This document shows, piece by piece, positions 1 to 8,530 of a stretch of DNA of 41,208 nt. The DNA lies in NCBI GenBank assembly GCA_019695185.1, contig JAIBAN010000072.1:1-41208 (forward strand). Direction: 5' to 3'. The position numbers were made by a program, and so were the translations under genes. This DNA comes from Blastocatellia bacterium. GTDB taxonomy: Bacteria; Acidobacteriota; Blastocatellia; Chloracidobacteriales; Chloracidobacteriaceae. Position 1 is the first letter of the stretch; every line of letters starts with the position of its first letter. A model generated the notes under the pieces. That model had not been told where the DNA came from. It did not search any database and saw only the letters and a program-made list of their open reading frames with translations.

Positions 1-3000
1 GGTTCCCTTGCACCAACCCGACCACCCTTGGATCAATACCTTCTGCCACCAATTGGGCGAACACCGTTTCCTGGTGGAGCGGGTTGGGGGAAACTCCCCG
101 TTCGTAAAGGTAGCGAACTGTTTTTGGGTCAGTCACGGGCACCGGCGGCGGCACAGTTTGTGACGACGGTCCGGAATGGACAGGTGGAACCGGCTTTGTC
201 ACTGCCGGTTGTGGGACCGTTGGTGCTGGTGGATGCGGTTTGGAATGCGCCACTGCAACGGATGGCGGTCCTGCCCAGGTCGGAGACTGGAGCTTCACTG
301 CGTCCACAGTGGCCACCGGTGGGGAAACCGAACTCGGTTTGATTAACTTCGAGCCAACTGGTACTGGCTGAACCGGAGTTTCCCTGACAGTTTCCACCGT
401 CATGGATGACTGGACAACCGGTGTTGGTTCTTTGGCTGGTTGGAAAAATGAGGTGCGGTCCCCTGCCGCCTGATCAAACAGGCTTTCCTGCCGGAGTGGT
501 TTGGCCGGTTCAGCCACCGGGTTTTGCATTGCAACTGCTGCCGGTTCCGGAACTGCTGGACTGGGTGAAACGGTCACAGTTGGTTCAAGCGAAATCACTG
601 GTGCAACGGGAACCGGCGGTTTTATTCCGGCCACTTCGCGCGAAAGCAACGGCAACACCCGCCCCACGGCAGCCCGTTGGGCTTCCAGTGCCGTTCGTTT
701 CCCGACCTTCCGTTCCATGGCGGCGGCCAACTGTTCCTTGTCATCAGCGTAGACCCGCGCCTCATACACCGCCCGGCTGGTCCCGACGTAGGCCATTCGT
801 TCATTGACGAACATGGCCGGTTCCGCCGTATCCACATGTTCCAGCACCCGCTGAATGGTCGTGCCCTGCGCGCTGTAGGAGGTCATCGCGTACCCGTAAT
901 CCACATGCCGGAAATCCCGATAGGGAATGACCAGGTTCTGTGCTTCCTTCCCTTCAATCCGGACGGTCACTCCGGTTTTATCAAATCCGACCACCCGCCC
1001 GGTATCCCGGTTGTCAATCCTGCGCGGTTTATCACCGGAGGTGAACTGAATCCGTTCGCCCACTGAAAAATGGCATTCCCGCTCGACGAACACCTCCACG
1101 CCCGACCGGCGGCGGGGATTGTAGGTCACTACCTCCCCGTTTTCCTTTTCCACGGTCAGTTTGTTTTTGGACCGGTCCACCGCCTGGACCCGCGCATAAC
1201 TGCCGGGTGGAAATTCAAAACTCGCCTCCAGAAACCGGATCACGTTCCCGGCTTCATAGCTTGCCGCCCGTTTCCGGTCCGTTGGGGTCAGGTCACGGAC
1301 CGGAGTCAGCACGGTGAAGGTTTGATCGGCGGCGGAAATCCGCCCGGCTGCTTTCAACCCCTCGTGAATCAGCCGGTTGAGTTCGCTCCGGGTCCGGTTG
1401 TCCGGCACGATACAAAGGGTGTGGTCCGGTGCTTCCAGAAAATCGCGGGCCATCATTGGCAACCGCTCGGCACGGGAGGGCAGTTCGACAATGGCGGGGC
1501 GGTTGGTTCCGTCCGCCTGCCGGTAGGAAATCCCCTCCAGCACCTGAAGACCCGCACGGATGCGACCAGCGGAAAAATGCCCGACCACCTGGCGCAGTCC
1601 CGGATGCTGCTGGCGGACAATCTCTCCCAGGTGTGCCGCCCGCATCCCTTCATTCTGAAGTTGCGCAAACGGGGAACCAGCCTCGACCGCCAGATGCTGC
1701 CGGGTATCACCCACGAGCAGAATCCGGTCCTGGGGTCCGAGTCGCTGAAAAAGCTGGTGTATCTGCCGCGTGCTGGCCAGACTTGACTCATCAAGCACGT
1801 ACAAAACCTTTTGGCTAGGGGGTGCCGGCTGTGACCGCTTCACGAATGCCTGGAGGGTTTCTGCTTCAATCCCAGCCTTCCGCAACTGGTCGGCAGCCTT
1901 GCCGGTCGGAGCCAAACCACGGACCCTGAATCCTTCCCGGTAAGCGGCCCGGCGGATGGCTTCAAGCACCGTGGTTTTCCCCACCCCGGCCTTCCCTTCC
2001 AGTCCGACCACCCGGTCCCGGTTCGCCAGCACCATCCGGACGGCTTCACGCTGGCTGGAGTTGAGTACCATCTGGCGCTCGCTTTCAAACTGCCGGATGG
2101 CCGAGTCAATCTGGTCCGGCATTCCCAAAACCTCAAACCGGTTTTGCCCCTCCTTCATCAACTGAATGTTTTCCGCTTCGAGCCGCAGCATTTCCGGAGT
2201 GGTGAGCGCCCCCTGTGGAGAGTTCCCTCGCTGCCGGGCCACCTCAATCAGCGCCCCCGACCGAATCCGGGCGAGCAGTTCCCGCTTGGCTGCTTCCAGG
2301 CTGACAGACCCCATCTCAAATTTGAGTGCGTCGGCCAGCAGCCGGGTTTCGTCCACCACCGCCTCCCGGTCAAACGCCCGACCGATGGCAAAATCCAGCG
2401 CCTCTGTCACCAAAGTGGCAGGTGCCGGACAGCGGTCAGGTTCTCCCGCTGTCCGTTCCCGTGCCCGTTTCACCAGTTGCTCGACCTGGTTGCCATGCCG
2501 GGCATTCATCAGACTCCACTGCCTCCTGACTTCCTCCGAACTGACATCAACTTTTTTCTCACGGGTTTCCAGCACCGCAAACTCGGCGGCAGCCGGACTG
2601 TAGGCCAATCCACGGGCAGCCAGTTGTGCAATCCGCTGCCGTGACCGAGGACTGTTGGCAGCCAGAAACTCCTGGCTCAAGCCAATGATTTCCCACTTTC
2701 CGTTTTTTTGGTGGTCCAGTTCATACCCCAGCGCGATGGCTTTGGCGGCCAGCCGGGCCCGGTACACGGTGGTCAGGTAATGCTGAACTGCATAGATTTC
2801 CCCGGTTTCCAGCGCCCGGATTTGCCCCACGGCGTCTTTTGTCATGTTCATGATGAAATTATGGATGTGGAGCTGCGGGGCAATGTAACTATCCACCGGG
2901 CGGGCTGAATCATGTTCAAACTGCACCACCATGAGATTGCCGGTGCGTTCAGCCGGACGCCGGTTTCCCATTTTGGCCAATGCGAATTTTTCCAACTCGG

Positions 3001-3391
3001 CCAGGGTTTCCCGAACTGCCTGGCGATGCGCCTCCAGCAGCCGCTCATCTTTTCCCACCAGTGCCGCCAGCGAAAACCCTTTTGGCGCGGAGAACACCAC
3101 ATCCCAGCCGGGCCGGTGTTTGACCGGGGTCACCAGTTTTCCTTTGCGATTGAGGTAAGGCTTTTGATTCTGATGGGCGACCAACTGCACCCCGGTTTTC
3201 GGATGCTGGCCGGCACAAAGCCGTTCATACTGGAGCGTGGATACCTTTTCCTTCAGTCCGAACTGGCGGGCCAGTTTTCCGACCGGCTGGCAATCAACCG
3301 CCCCGGTCGTGTCCCGACTCAGGTACCGTTCCTGGGTCTGGGCAAATTCTTTTGCAAAATAATTTTGGGTGGCTCCCTTGATTGACAACAT
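1..3391 (-). CDS. MobF (TrwC/TraI-type) relaxase-helicase, 3' end outside window
   Basis: Conjugative relaxase: the family nicks the plasmid at oriT through a tyrosine-DNA bond and unwinds the strand with its own SF1 helicase. I translated it from the ATG at 3389-3391, 8 nt after an AGGAGG site. The sampled stretches stay in one frame to position 1, leaving about 1,130 residues with the C-terminus missing. Candidate catalytic tyrosines are Y11 and Y23; metal-binding histidines are H160, H175 and H177 (PQLHIHNF), spaced much as in TrwC. The helicase half has Walker A GKAGVGKTT near residue 467, Walker B VLDES, then GDTRQ, SYSAQGTT and YVGTSRA motifs. A Pro/Val-rich low-complexity tail follows. 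The RHH-protein gene ends 12 nt upstream and its stop touches this ribosome site, so the two are probably translationally coupled. Family assignment is firm; oriT specificity is unknown. Confidence 0.93.
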   Translation of the reverse strand, partial: MLSIKGATQNYFAKEFAQTQERYLSRDTTGAVDCQPVGKLARQFGLKEKVSTLQYERLCAGQHPKTGVQLVAHQNQKPYLNRKGKLVTPVKHRPGWDVVFSAPKGFSLAALVGKDERLLEAHRQAVRETLAELEKFALAKMGNRRPAERTGNLMVVQFEHDSARPVDSYIAPQLHIHNFIMNMTKDAVGQIRALETGEIYAVQHYLTTVYRARLAAKAIALGYELDHQKNGKWEIIGLSQEFLAANSPRSRQRIAQLAARGLAYSPAAAEFAVLETREKKVDVSSEEVRRQWSLMNARHGNQVEQLVKRARERTAGEPDRCPAPATLVTEALDFAIGRAFDREAVVDETRLLADALKFEMGSVSLEAAKRELLARIRSGALIEVARQRGNSPQGALTTPEMLRLEAENIQLMKEGQNRFEVLGMPDQIDSAIRQFESERQMVLNSSQREAVRMVLANRDRVVGLEGKAGVGKTTVLEAIRRAAYREGFRVRGLAPTGKAADQLRKAGIEAETLQAFVKRSQPAPPSQKVLYVLDESSLASTRQIHQLFQRLGPQDRILLVGDTRQHLAVEAGSPFAQLQNEGMRAAHLGEIVRQQHPGLRQVVGHFSAGRIRAGLQVLEGISYRQADGTNRPAIVELPSRAERLPMMARDFLEAPDHTLCIVPDNRTRSELNRLIHEGLKAAGRISAADQTFTVLTPVRDLTPTDRKRAASYEAGNVIRFLEASFEFPPGSYARVQAVDRSKNKLTVEKENGEVVTYNPRRRSGVEVFVERECHFSVGERIQFTSGDKPRRIDNRDTGRVVGFDKTGVTVRIEGKEAQNLVIPYRDFRHVDYGYAMTSYSAQGTTIQRVLEHVDTAEPAMFVNERMAYVGTSRAVYEARVYADDKEQLAAAMERKVGKRTALEAQRAAVGRVLPLLSREVAGIKPPVPVAPVISLEPTVTVSPSPAVPEPAAVAMQNPVAEPAKPLRQESLFDQAAGDRTSFFQPAKEPTPVVQSSMTVETVRETPVQPVPVGSKLIKPSSVSPPVATVDAVKLQSPTWAGPPSVAVAHSKPHPPAPTVPQPAVTKPVPPVHSGPSSQTVPPPVPVTDPKTVRYLYERGVSPNPLHQETVFAQLVAEGIDPRVVGLVQGN

Positions 3392-3403
3392 GACAATTTC
3401 CTC

Positions 3404-4408
3404 CTATCTCGTTTCTCCCGTCAGCCGGGCCAGGGCAAACCAGCCGCCATCCTGCTGGTCCTGTGAGAGCGAGTTCGGCCCCTGAATTGCCACCCAGATT
3501 CTTTGGTTTGGATCCATTCGCAGGACCAACTGGTCCCTTTGGGAATCAATTTGAAGGTCATTCAGTTCCGTCTGTTTTTCGGTAATCTGTTTCCTGACCT
3601 TCTGCAATTGGGCATTGCATTGGGTATTGACGGTCAGCAGTTCCCCGTTTGATTTGTGCAACTCCGCTTCCCTTGACTGTAAATCCTGAATTCTTCCCTT
3701 CAGGTTTTTCACCTCCCAGGTGAGTTCGGTTTTTTCCGCCTCCAATCGGGTAAGGGAATGTCGGGAGAGCCAGAAAATGATTCCGACCGTTAGTGCCGAA
3801 GCAAGAAAAAGAATTCCCACCCTGCCCAGATGTGCCAGAAAATTCTGTCGGAGCATTTCCTTGAACTCATGCTGAATTGTTTGCCCGACGGTGGCAGCTT
3901 TGACATCAATTGCCTGTAACAGGCTTCCTTCAATCTGACGGACTTCAATCAATTCAGCTTGCTGAGGTTCTTCAACTGCCTTCATTCCGTCAGCGACAAT
4001 TTTCCCGATCCGTCTTTCCATCTCAGCCAGATTTTGATTATTCAGACTGGAAAAACCCTGAACCATGTCATGAATGGTATGTGGCAAGGATTCAACTTTT
4101 TTCAACCCATCCTGGGTTTGATTGAGCAGGTCAGAAAGTTTTAGGAGTTTTTTACCAAGCTCCCGGTGTTGTGCATCCATCACCTTTTCCATTTTTCCCA
4201 AAGCTATTTGAATTTCCTGATTTCCATCTTGAAAAGGAAGACTTCCTTCCGTTTTTTCTTCCGTTTTTTTCTCAATTCGCGCAATAAACTCTTCCACTGC
4301 CTGTTGAATCAATCCGTTCTCACTGCCAAATTTTCCATCCTGGAGCAACCGCTCAATTCCAGCGCAGGTGGTTTCTGAAAACCGCACGGTGGCACGATTC
4401 CCTTGCAT
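3404..4408 (-). CDS. Ribbon-helix-helix, coiled-coil, membrane-anchored relaxosome accessory protein
   Basis: 334 residues from the ATG at 4406-4408, preceded by AGAGG; longer upstream starts lack a ribosome site. Residues 1-45 (RATVRFSETTCAGIERLL... LIQQAVEEFIARI) look like a ribbon-helix-helix DNA-binding domain. Residues about 60-195 are helical and coiled-coil-like. One hydrophobic segment follows (VGILFLASALTVGIIFWL, about residues 208-226), then a second charged coiled coil (LEAEKTELTWEVKNLKGRI...) and a short C-terminal domain. Relaxase operons commonly carry RHH accessory proteins that bind oriT and autoregulate. A combined membrane segment and long coiled coil is less usual and suggests tethering of the relaxosome to the membrane. 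The upstream 11-bp repeats (4783-4837) are a natural candidate binding site. Role is inferred from fold and position; no family name is certain. Confidence 0.7.
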   Translation of the reverse strand: MQGNRATVRFSETTCAGIERLLQDGKFGSENGLIQQAVEEFIARIEKKTEEKTEGSLPFQDGNQEIQIALGKMEKVMDAQHRELGKKLLKLSDLLNQTQDGLKKVESLPHTIHDMVQGFSSLNNQNLAEMERRIGKIVADGMKAVEEPQQAELIEVRQIEGSLLQAIDVKAATVGQTIQHEFKEMLRQNFLAHLGRVGILFLASALTVGIIFWLSRHSLTRLEAEKTELTWEVKNLKGRIQDLQSREAELHKSNGELLTVNTQCNAQLQKVRKQITEKQTELNDLQIDSQRDQLVLRMDPNQRIWVAIQGPNSLSQDQQDGGWFALARLTGETR

Positions 4409-4694
4409 AGCCAGACCTCTTTCGTTTAGGAGAATTTGAAAAACAATGTACCGGGGTCTTAGCAAGCGTCGTGCCAGGCGCTTATGCCCTCCAACCGTCC
4501 AAAACAGCGTGGAATTCCCGCTTTTTCCACCTGCGCATATCTGTGACAATTGAAATCACACGGGTTAGCAGACCCTTTTGGGGGTGGGGTGTGCTGAGGA
4601 AAAGAGCTTTCCTGGAAAAATCAAGGTGCGGAAAAATTATGAAATGTGAGGCTTGGAAAGCTGGGGGGTTTGGGCTTTGGGTCAAGTTTTTGAA

Positions 4695-4718
4695 GGAAGT
4701 GACTGTCGGTCACATTCC
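4695..4718. repeat. Inverted repeat in the candidate oriT region
   Basis: GGAAGTGAC, five-base loop tgtcg, then GTCACATTCC: arms pair over 9 bp with a single extra T in the right arm. In relaxase systems such repeats are recognised next to nic. A regulatory hairpin is the alternative. Confidence 0.45.
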
Positions 4719-4782
4719 ATTTTTGCTTCAGCTTTGGCCCTCATGAAGATTTGCTGAAGTCAGTGATTCGCTGTTTGATCGC

Positions 4783-4837
4783 ATGTTGATCACATGTTAA
4801 TCACATGTTGATCAAATGTTGATTGAATGTTGAAGTA
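4783..4837. repeat. Five tandem 11-bp repeats (ATGTTGATCAC consensus)
   Basis: Consecutive units are ATGTTGATCAC, ATGTTAATCAC, ATGTTGATCAA, ATGTTGATTGA and ATGTTGAAGTA, with no spacers and decay at the right end. An 11-bp period puts each unit on the same helix face, as expected for cooperative binding by a dimeric RHH protein or for iteron-like sites. They lie between the 99-residue protein gene and the RHH gene. Confidence 0.8.
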
Positions 4838-4864
4838 GGTTTTGGGGAGGATGGTCGATGTGGC

Positions 4865-5164
4865 TTATGAGAAAAGTCCTTCTGGTTTGACTTTCTTTTT
4901 GACTTGTTTCTTTTCCGGCCGGCTTTCTTTTTTGAGAAAACTTTCACGAATCTTTTTCCAAATGTCATCTTTCTTTTGCAGATAAGCAATCAGGCAGTCT
5001 TTGACTTCCTTCTCGAATTTTTCCAGAACCTTTTCTCGAACCAGAATTTCAATTGATCCGTATTCTTCTTCCGGCAATGTCACTTCCAAAATCAGAATCC
5101 GTTTCCCATTTTCCGTTTTCTGGTCTTGCAAGGTTACTTTCGTCAGGTCCGTCATTTTAGGCAT
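4865..5164 (-). CDS. Small charged protein of unknown function
   Basis: 99 residues from the ATG at 5162-5164, with GAGG about 10 nt upstream; a second ATG three codons later is possible. The N-terminal half alternates strand-like segments (KRILILEVTLPEEEYGSIEILVREKVLEKF). The C-terminal third is very lysine-rich (KKESRPEKKQVKKKVKPEGLFS), which would suit nucleic-acid binding. I do not recognise the family. It lies 89 nt after the cyclotransferase-like gene on the same strand and just before the 11-bp repeats, so it may belong to the mobilisation or maintenance set. Likely real, because the start, ribosome site and composition agree. Confidence 0.6.
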   Translation of the reverse strand: MPKMTDLTKVTLQDQKTENGKRILILEVTLPEEEYGSIEILVREKVLEKFEKEVKDCLIAYLQKKDDIWKKIRESFLKKESRPEKKQVKKKVKPEGLFS

Positions 5165-5253
5165 TTGTTTTTTCCTCTGATGTGAAAATTTTTCCGAACC
5201 ATAGCCTTCCTTTCTTTACCTTTCAATCTGAACTCTTTCCTTCCGGATGGAAT

Positions 5254-6084
5254 TCATGATTTTGCCCTTTGGCTAATTTCATCCCGGTAACTTTCCGGAA
5301 GTCTGCAATTCCGGGCTCCATTCAGAATTCTTTTCAGGTAGCTGTCGGATGGACCTTCCTCTTCCTGGTAACGGACCACCTGTTTCGGATTGGCCAGATA
5401 AACGAAGGAACGAATTGATTCACCTTCCGCCCTGACCACCGTGACCCGGCGGCGAACGTAATGTCCCGGACATCCTTCCCACTGGTCCATCCGCATCAGG
5501 TCCCCGACCGTCAGTTCGACCACCGCTCCCCAAACCTGACATCCGATTTTGGGAACGACATTCGCGGCGCAAAATCCATCGCTCAACTTTTTATTGAACC
5601 GCAGTTCGTGTTCATCAAGGCGCGCCACCGTGCAGACATGATTCCATTCCGGGCATCGTTCGGCCAGTTGCTCCGCCAACAGATTGGAGCCGTACATAAA
5701 AACCCGGTGCCGCATTCCGCCCGCTTCCGGTGCATGACGGGTCTTCCAGTTACCATCCGGAATGACCGACAACCCCCGCACCATGCTCTCAGAGCCGAGA
5801 TACACCCAGGCCTGCGCGCCGCTGTCGAGCGTTTCAAAAACCCGCTGGTACCAGACCGGATGACCTTCCAACTGGTCCAGGTCGGACAGGGTGGCAGTGG
5901 AAACAGACCAGCGTTCGCCAAACACAATCCCGCTTCCCGGTCGGAGGATGGGATACATTCCCTGGTCAAAAAGGACCGTGTAGCAAAGTGAATCGTTACC
6001 GAGAAAGGTGCTGCCTGCCAGCCGGTGATGGTTTGATTCCCCCCGGAGCAAGGTTCCGTACACAAACACTTCGTGGGTTCCCAT
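5254..6084 (-). CDS. Tandem gamma-glutamylcyclotransferase-like (GGCT/AIG2-like) protein
   Basis: 276 residues holding two copies of the GGCT-like fold. Copy 1 opens with VFVYGTLLRGESNHH (residues 6-20) and has DLDQLEGHPVWYQR with the acidic residue at E73. Copy 2 opens with VFMYGSNLLAEQLAE (about residue 128) and has MDQWEGCPGHYVRR. YGT/YGS with a later D-x-x-E-G...Y-x-R is the family signature; the glutamate is the catalytic acid in gamma-glutamyl and gamma-glutamylamine cyclotransferases. Members release 5-oxoproline from gamma-glutamyl compounds, but substrate cannot be told here. Copy 1 resembles the GGACT/AIG2 type and copy 2 the YGSN type. Single-domain forms are about 110-180 residues, so this is a fusion or duplication. 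The start ATG follows AGAGG. Confidence 0.85.
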   Translation of the reverse strand: MGTHEVFVYGTLLRGESNHHRLAGSTFLGNDSLCYTVLFDQGMYPILRPGSGIVFGERWSVSTATLSDLDQLEGHPVWYQRVFETLDSGAQAWVYLGSESMVRGLSVIPDGNWKTRHAPEAGGMRHRVFMYGSNLLAEQLAERCPEWNHVCTVARLDEHELRFNKKLSDGFCAANVVPKIGCQVWGAVVELTVGDLMRMDQWEGCPGHYVRRRVTVVRAEGESIRSFVYLANPKQVVRYQEEEGPSDSYLKRILNGARNCRLPESYRDEISQRAKS

Positions 6085-6510
6085 GGGTTTGGCCTCTGCT
6101 TTTTAATCCGACATTTTGGACTTGGCAATCCGGGTTACGATACCTGGTTGTGCTTTGCTGAGGAAGATTCCGTGACCTGCACGGGTGCCGGAGCGATGAC
6201 AGGTCACGCGGCAACCGGTGGTTTGGACAATTGCAACACCGAGCAGGCTTTGTTTCTGAAGCGCAACCGACAGTTGATGGAATAACTGGTTCCGCTTGCT
6301 CGTCCGGAGTGGAAACACCTTCACACGCTCTGACCGCCATGAATTTACCGGCAGGTCTGGTGCAAGGCGCTGTGCTCATCAGTGTGGGAAAATTCACAAC
6401 CGATCTTTTGCCGGAAGCTGTGGTGGAAATCAGAGGACTCATGACGAATGAACATAAAGTGGATACAATCAAATCGGACTCCCAACGTGAGCAACCCAAA
6501 GGAAAAAACC
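6085..6510. other. Divergent intergenic region
   Basis: 426 bases between the minus-strand cyclotransferase-like gene and the plus-strand toxin-like pair; it should contain both promoters. It includes a perfect 9-bp inverted repeat, CGTGACCTG (6171-6179) and CAGGTCACG (6200-6208), a possible operator or hairpin. A weak minus-strand frame (6103-6324) is listed separately. Confidence 0.5.
6103..6324 (-). CDS. Doubtful small reading frame upstream of the cyclotransferase-like gene
   Basis: 73 codons from a GTG at 6322-6324, with no clear ribosome site, ending 18 nt before the cyclotransferase-like start. The C-terminal part (GFLSKAQPG-like stretch, IVTRIAKSKMSD) reads more like protein than the other frames, and the spacing would suit an operon. 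No family is recognised and the frame spans the 9-bp inverted repeat. Treat as a weak candidate. Confidence 0.2.
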   Translation of the reverse strand: MKVFPLRTSKRNQLFHQLSVALQKQSLLGVAIVQTTGCRVTCHRSGTRAGHGIFLSKAQPGIVTRIAKSKMSD

Positions 6511-6738
6511 ATGTCCACACCTGAAGCAGTCATTCAATATCTGGAAGAGCACATCCCCGAAATGGCCGGTGCAGCCATCACCCAGGCATACTGGCAAGCG
6601 CTGGCTTCCGGCAGCAGCGTGCTGGTCAACGAACCTGACGGCCTCTATGAAGTGTTCCCCGACGGCACCCGCACCTTTGTGAAACCACTGCCGCCACCAA
6701 CACCGGTTCCCCCCGACCAGAAACGGATTACCCGATGA
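6511..6738 (+). CDS. Small partner of a zeta-like P-loop protein (antitoxin-like)
   Basis: 75 residues from the ATG at 6511, preceded by AAGGA at 6499; a longer in-frame start at 6448 lacks a ribosome site. It has a helical first half (PEAVIQYLEEHIPEMAGAAITQAYWQAL) and a short beta-like segment (LYEVFPDGTRTFVKPLPPP) ending in a proline-rich tail. Its last codons overlap the next gene by four bases (ATGA), so translation is coupled. Small proteins with a GLYEVFPDGTR-type motif are often found directly before zeta-type kinases. I infer an antitoxin or adaptor role, although it is not the classical epsilon antitoxin. Both genes are on the opposite strand from the mobilisation genes. Confidence 0.7.
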   Translation: MSTPEAVIQYLEEHIPEMAGAAITQAYWQALASGSSVLVNEPDGLYEVFPDGTRTFVKPLPPPTPVPPDQKRITR

Positions 6739-7475
6739 TGGGACCGCCGCGCCTGCGCATGTTTGCCGGACCGAACGGTTCGGGTAAAACCACCATGAAG
6801 TCGGTCCTGCGCCCGGAACTGTTGGGTGTCTATATCAACCCGGATGACATTGAGCGCGAAATCTGCACCCGCGATTTTCTTGATTTGAGGGGTTACCAGG
6901 TTTCCACCACAAAAGAGGAAATCCTGGATTTTTTTCGCCGTTCCAGTCTTCTGGAAAAAGCTGAATTACTGGACGACGTGGAATTTCTCGGTTTTGGCGA
7001 CGACAAACTGGTCTTCCACAACGTTGCGGGAAATTCCTATTTCGCTTCGGTGGCGGCTGACTTTTTGCGCACCAAGTTGATTCAAACCTGCACCTCTTTT
7101 ACGTTTGAGACGGTCATGTCGGCCCCTGACAAAGTGGAGGTGTTGCGCAAAGCACAGTTTCGCGGCTATCGGACCTACCTGTATTTTGTTGCCACCAACG
7201 ACCCGGCCATCAATATTTCGCGGGTCAGACACCGGGTTAAAATGGGAGGACATCCGGTCCCGGAAGATAAAATCCGGAGCCGCTATGAGCGGTCACTGGA
7301 CTTGCTGATGGATGCTTTGCAGCATTCCAATCGTGCCTATCTGTTTGACAACTCCCAATCACACTTGATTTGGCTGGCTGAAATAACGGATGGAAAAACA
7401 CTGGAATTAAAGACGGACCTGATGCCCGCATGGTTCAACCGGGCGGTCTGGGAAAAATTCAAATCAGACAAGTGA
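6735..7475 (+). CDS. Zeta-toxin-like P-loop kinase
   Basis: 246 residues with Walker A AGPNGSGKTT (K18) close to the N-terminus, as in zeta toxins and related nucleotide kinases. INPDDIERE follows at about residue 34, the site of the family's N-P-D motif. Later comes SFTFETVMSAPDKVEVL and the conserved RVRHRVKMGGHPVPEDKIRSRYERSL block (about residues 155-180) that carries phosphate-contacting arginines. Zeta toxins phosphorylate UDP-N-acetylglucosamine and block cell-wall synthesis. This shorter bacterial subfamily is usually annotated zeta toxin family, and its substrate is not established by sequence. It overlaps the upstream small gene by ATGA. On a plasmid the pair would suit post-segregational stabilisation (inference). 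Confidence 0.85.
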   Translation: MMGPPRLRMFAGPNGSGKTTMKSVLRPELLGVYINPDDIEREICTRDFLDLRGYQVSTTKEEILDFFRRSSLLEKAELLDDVEFLGFGDDKLVFHNVAGNSYFASVAADFLRTKLIQTCTSFTFETVMSAPDKVEVLRKAQFRGYRTYLYFVATNDPAINISRVRHRVKMGGHPVPEDKIRSRYERSLDLLMDALQHSNRAYLFDNSQSHLIWLAEITDGKTLELKTDLMPAWFNRAVWEKFKSDK

Positions 7476-8330
7476 GATAAACCGCTTCAAAAAACCGCCA
7501 ACCGAACCACTTCATGACGTCACTTCCCGCTTGACTGAATCCAAATCAGTTCCTAAACTGTCCTTATTAAACCTCCTCACAAAATTTTTGTGGGTCGAGC
7601 ATACACGTACAAACTGCTCCTTTCACGGAGAAAGGAAAACGGAAGAAATTCCAAAAAAGGATTTTTACGAATTGGTTTTGATGAATTCGGAACCGGTCGT
7701 GAAAAAATAAATGAGATTTACGAATCCCTTTTGAGGGGCTCGGACATATAAATAACCCAGGAATGAGATGTGAAATTCGTTGGATTTCAAAATTGAAATC
7801 GTGACGAAATTCGACCACGGAAAATCCAAAATCATTTTTTGGATATAACAAAAATCTCAAATTGAATTTTGGGAATTTTTGTTTTGTTTGCACAGCCGGG
7901 AACCAATTGTGTTACCTCGCTGGCAACCGACCGGGAAAAAATAGTTAAAATATATTTCGGAATCGGGCATTTATTAAAATTCCCCTTTCTGAAAACCAGG
8001 AAAACATAGAACCGCGACAGCGTGATTTGGACATTGTTTCGTGAAATTTTCACGGAACAAATTGATGGGAAATCTGTCCCGTCTTTCAAATTTTTCAGGC
8101 TGGCGCGGTTTTGTTTTTTTGGTTTGGCCGTTTGGCAATTGATGGTTTTGCCCATGATCGCCAAAAACCCAAACCTCAAAAGGACATCAAACGGAAATAT
8201 TTTCAGAGTGCAGAACGACTGAAAAGGTGTTGGTGATGATGCTTGCAATTGAATTATCGGGGCAATTTTTACTCACGGATGACGATTGCTGGTCCAGCGG
8301 ACTGGTGAGCCGGAACCGATGTGAGAGGTG

Positions 8331-8362
8331 CCGGATTTCCCCCAAAAGGGGGCAAATTCCGG
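8331..8362. repeat. Strong near-palindromic hairpin
   Basis: CCGGATTTCCCCC, loop AAAA, GGGGGCAAATTCCGG: five G-C pairs around a tetraloop, extended by AT pairs and CCGGA/TCCGG with small bulges. No T-run follows, so it does not look like a terminator. Function unknown. Confidence 0.6.
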
Positions 8363-8530
8363 AGGTTTCGTTTTATCGCCCCGTGGTACTGCGGCAAACA
8401 CTCAAACAACCAAACACCTTGCCGCACCCTGAAAAATGCGTCTGCGGGCAAATAAAAGCGGGTTTCCGGTGGGTTCCGGGTCGGGAAACGACGAATAAAC
8501 GGAGAGCCCTCCACAGCCTTTTCTTTTTTG

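Larger units (their letters stand above)
4409..4864. other. Non-coding region upstream of the relaxase operon; candidate oriT/promoter region
   Basis: No convincing gene in 456 bases. It holds an array of 11-bp direct repeats (4783-4837), an imperfect inverted repeat (4695-4718) and a small hairpin AGGAAA-agagc-TTTCCT (4597-4613). Its position directly before an RHH protein and relaxase pair is where oriT and the autoregulated promoter of mobilisation operons usually lie. No nic site can be recognised by eye, so the oriT label is inference. Confidence 0.5.

Noticed and set aside
7832..8248. Minus-strand 138-codon frame in the AT-rich gap
   Set aside because: No ribosome site, low-complexity F/K/I/S composition and no family features.
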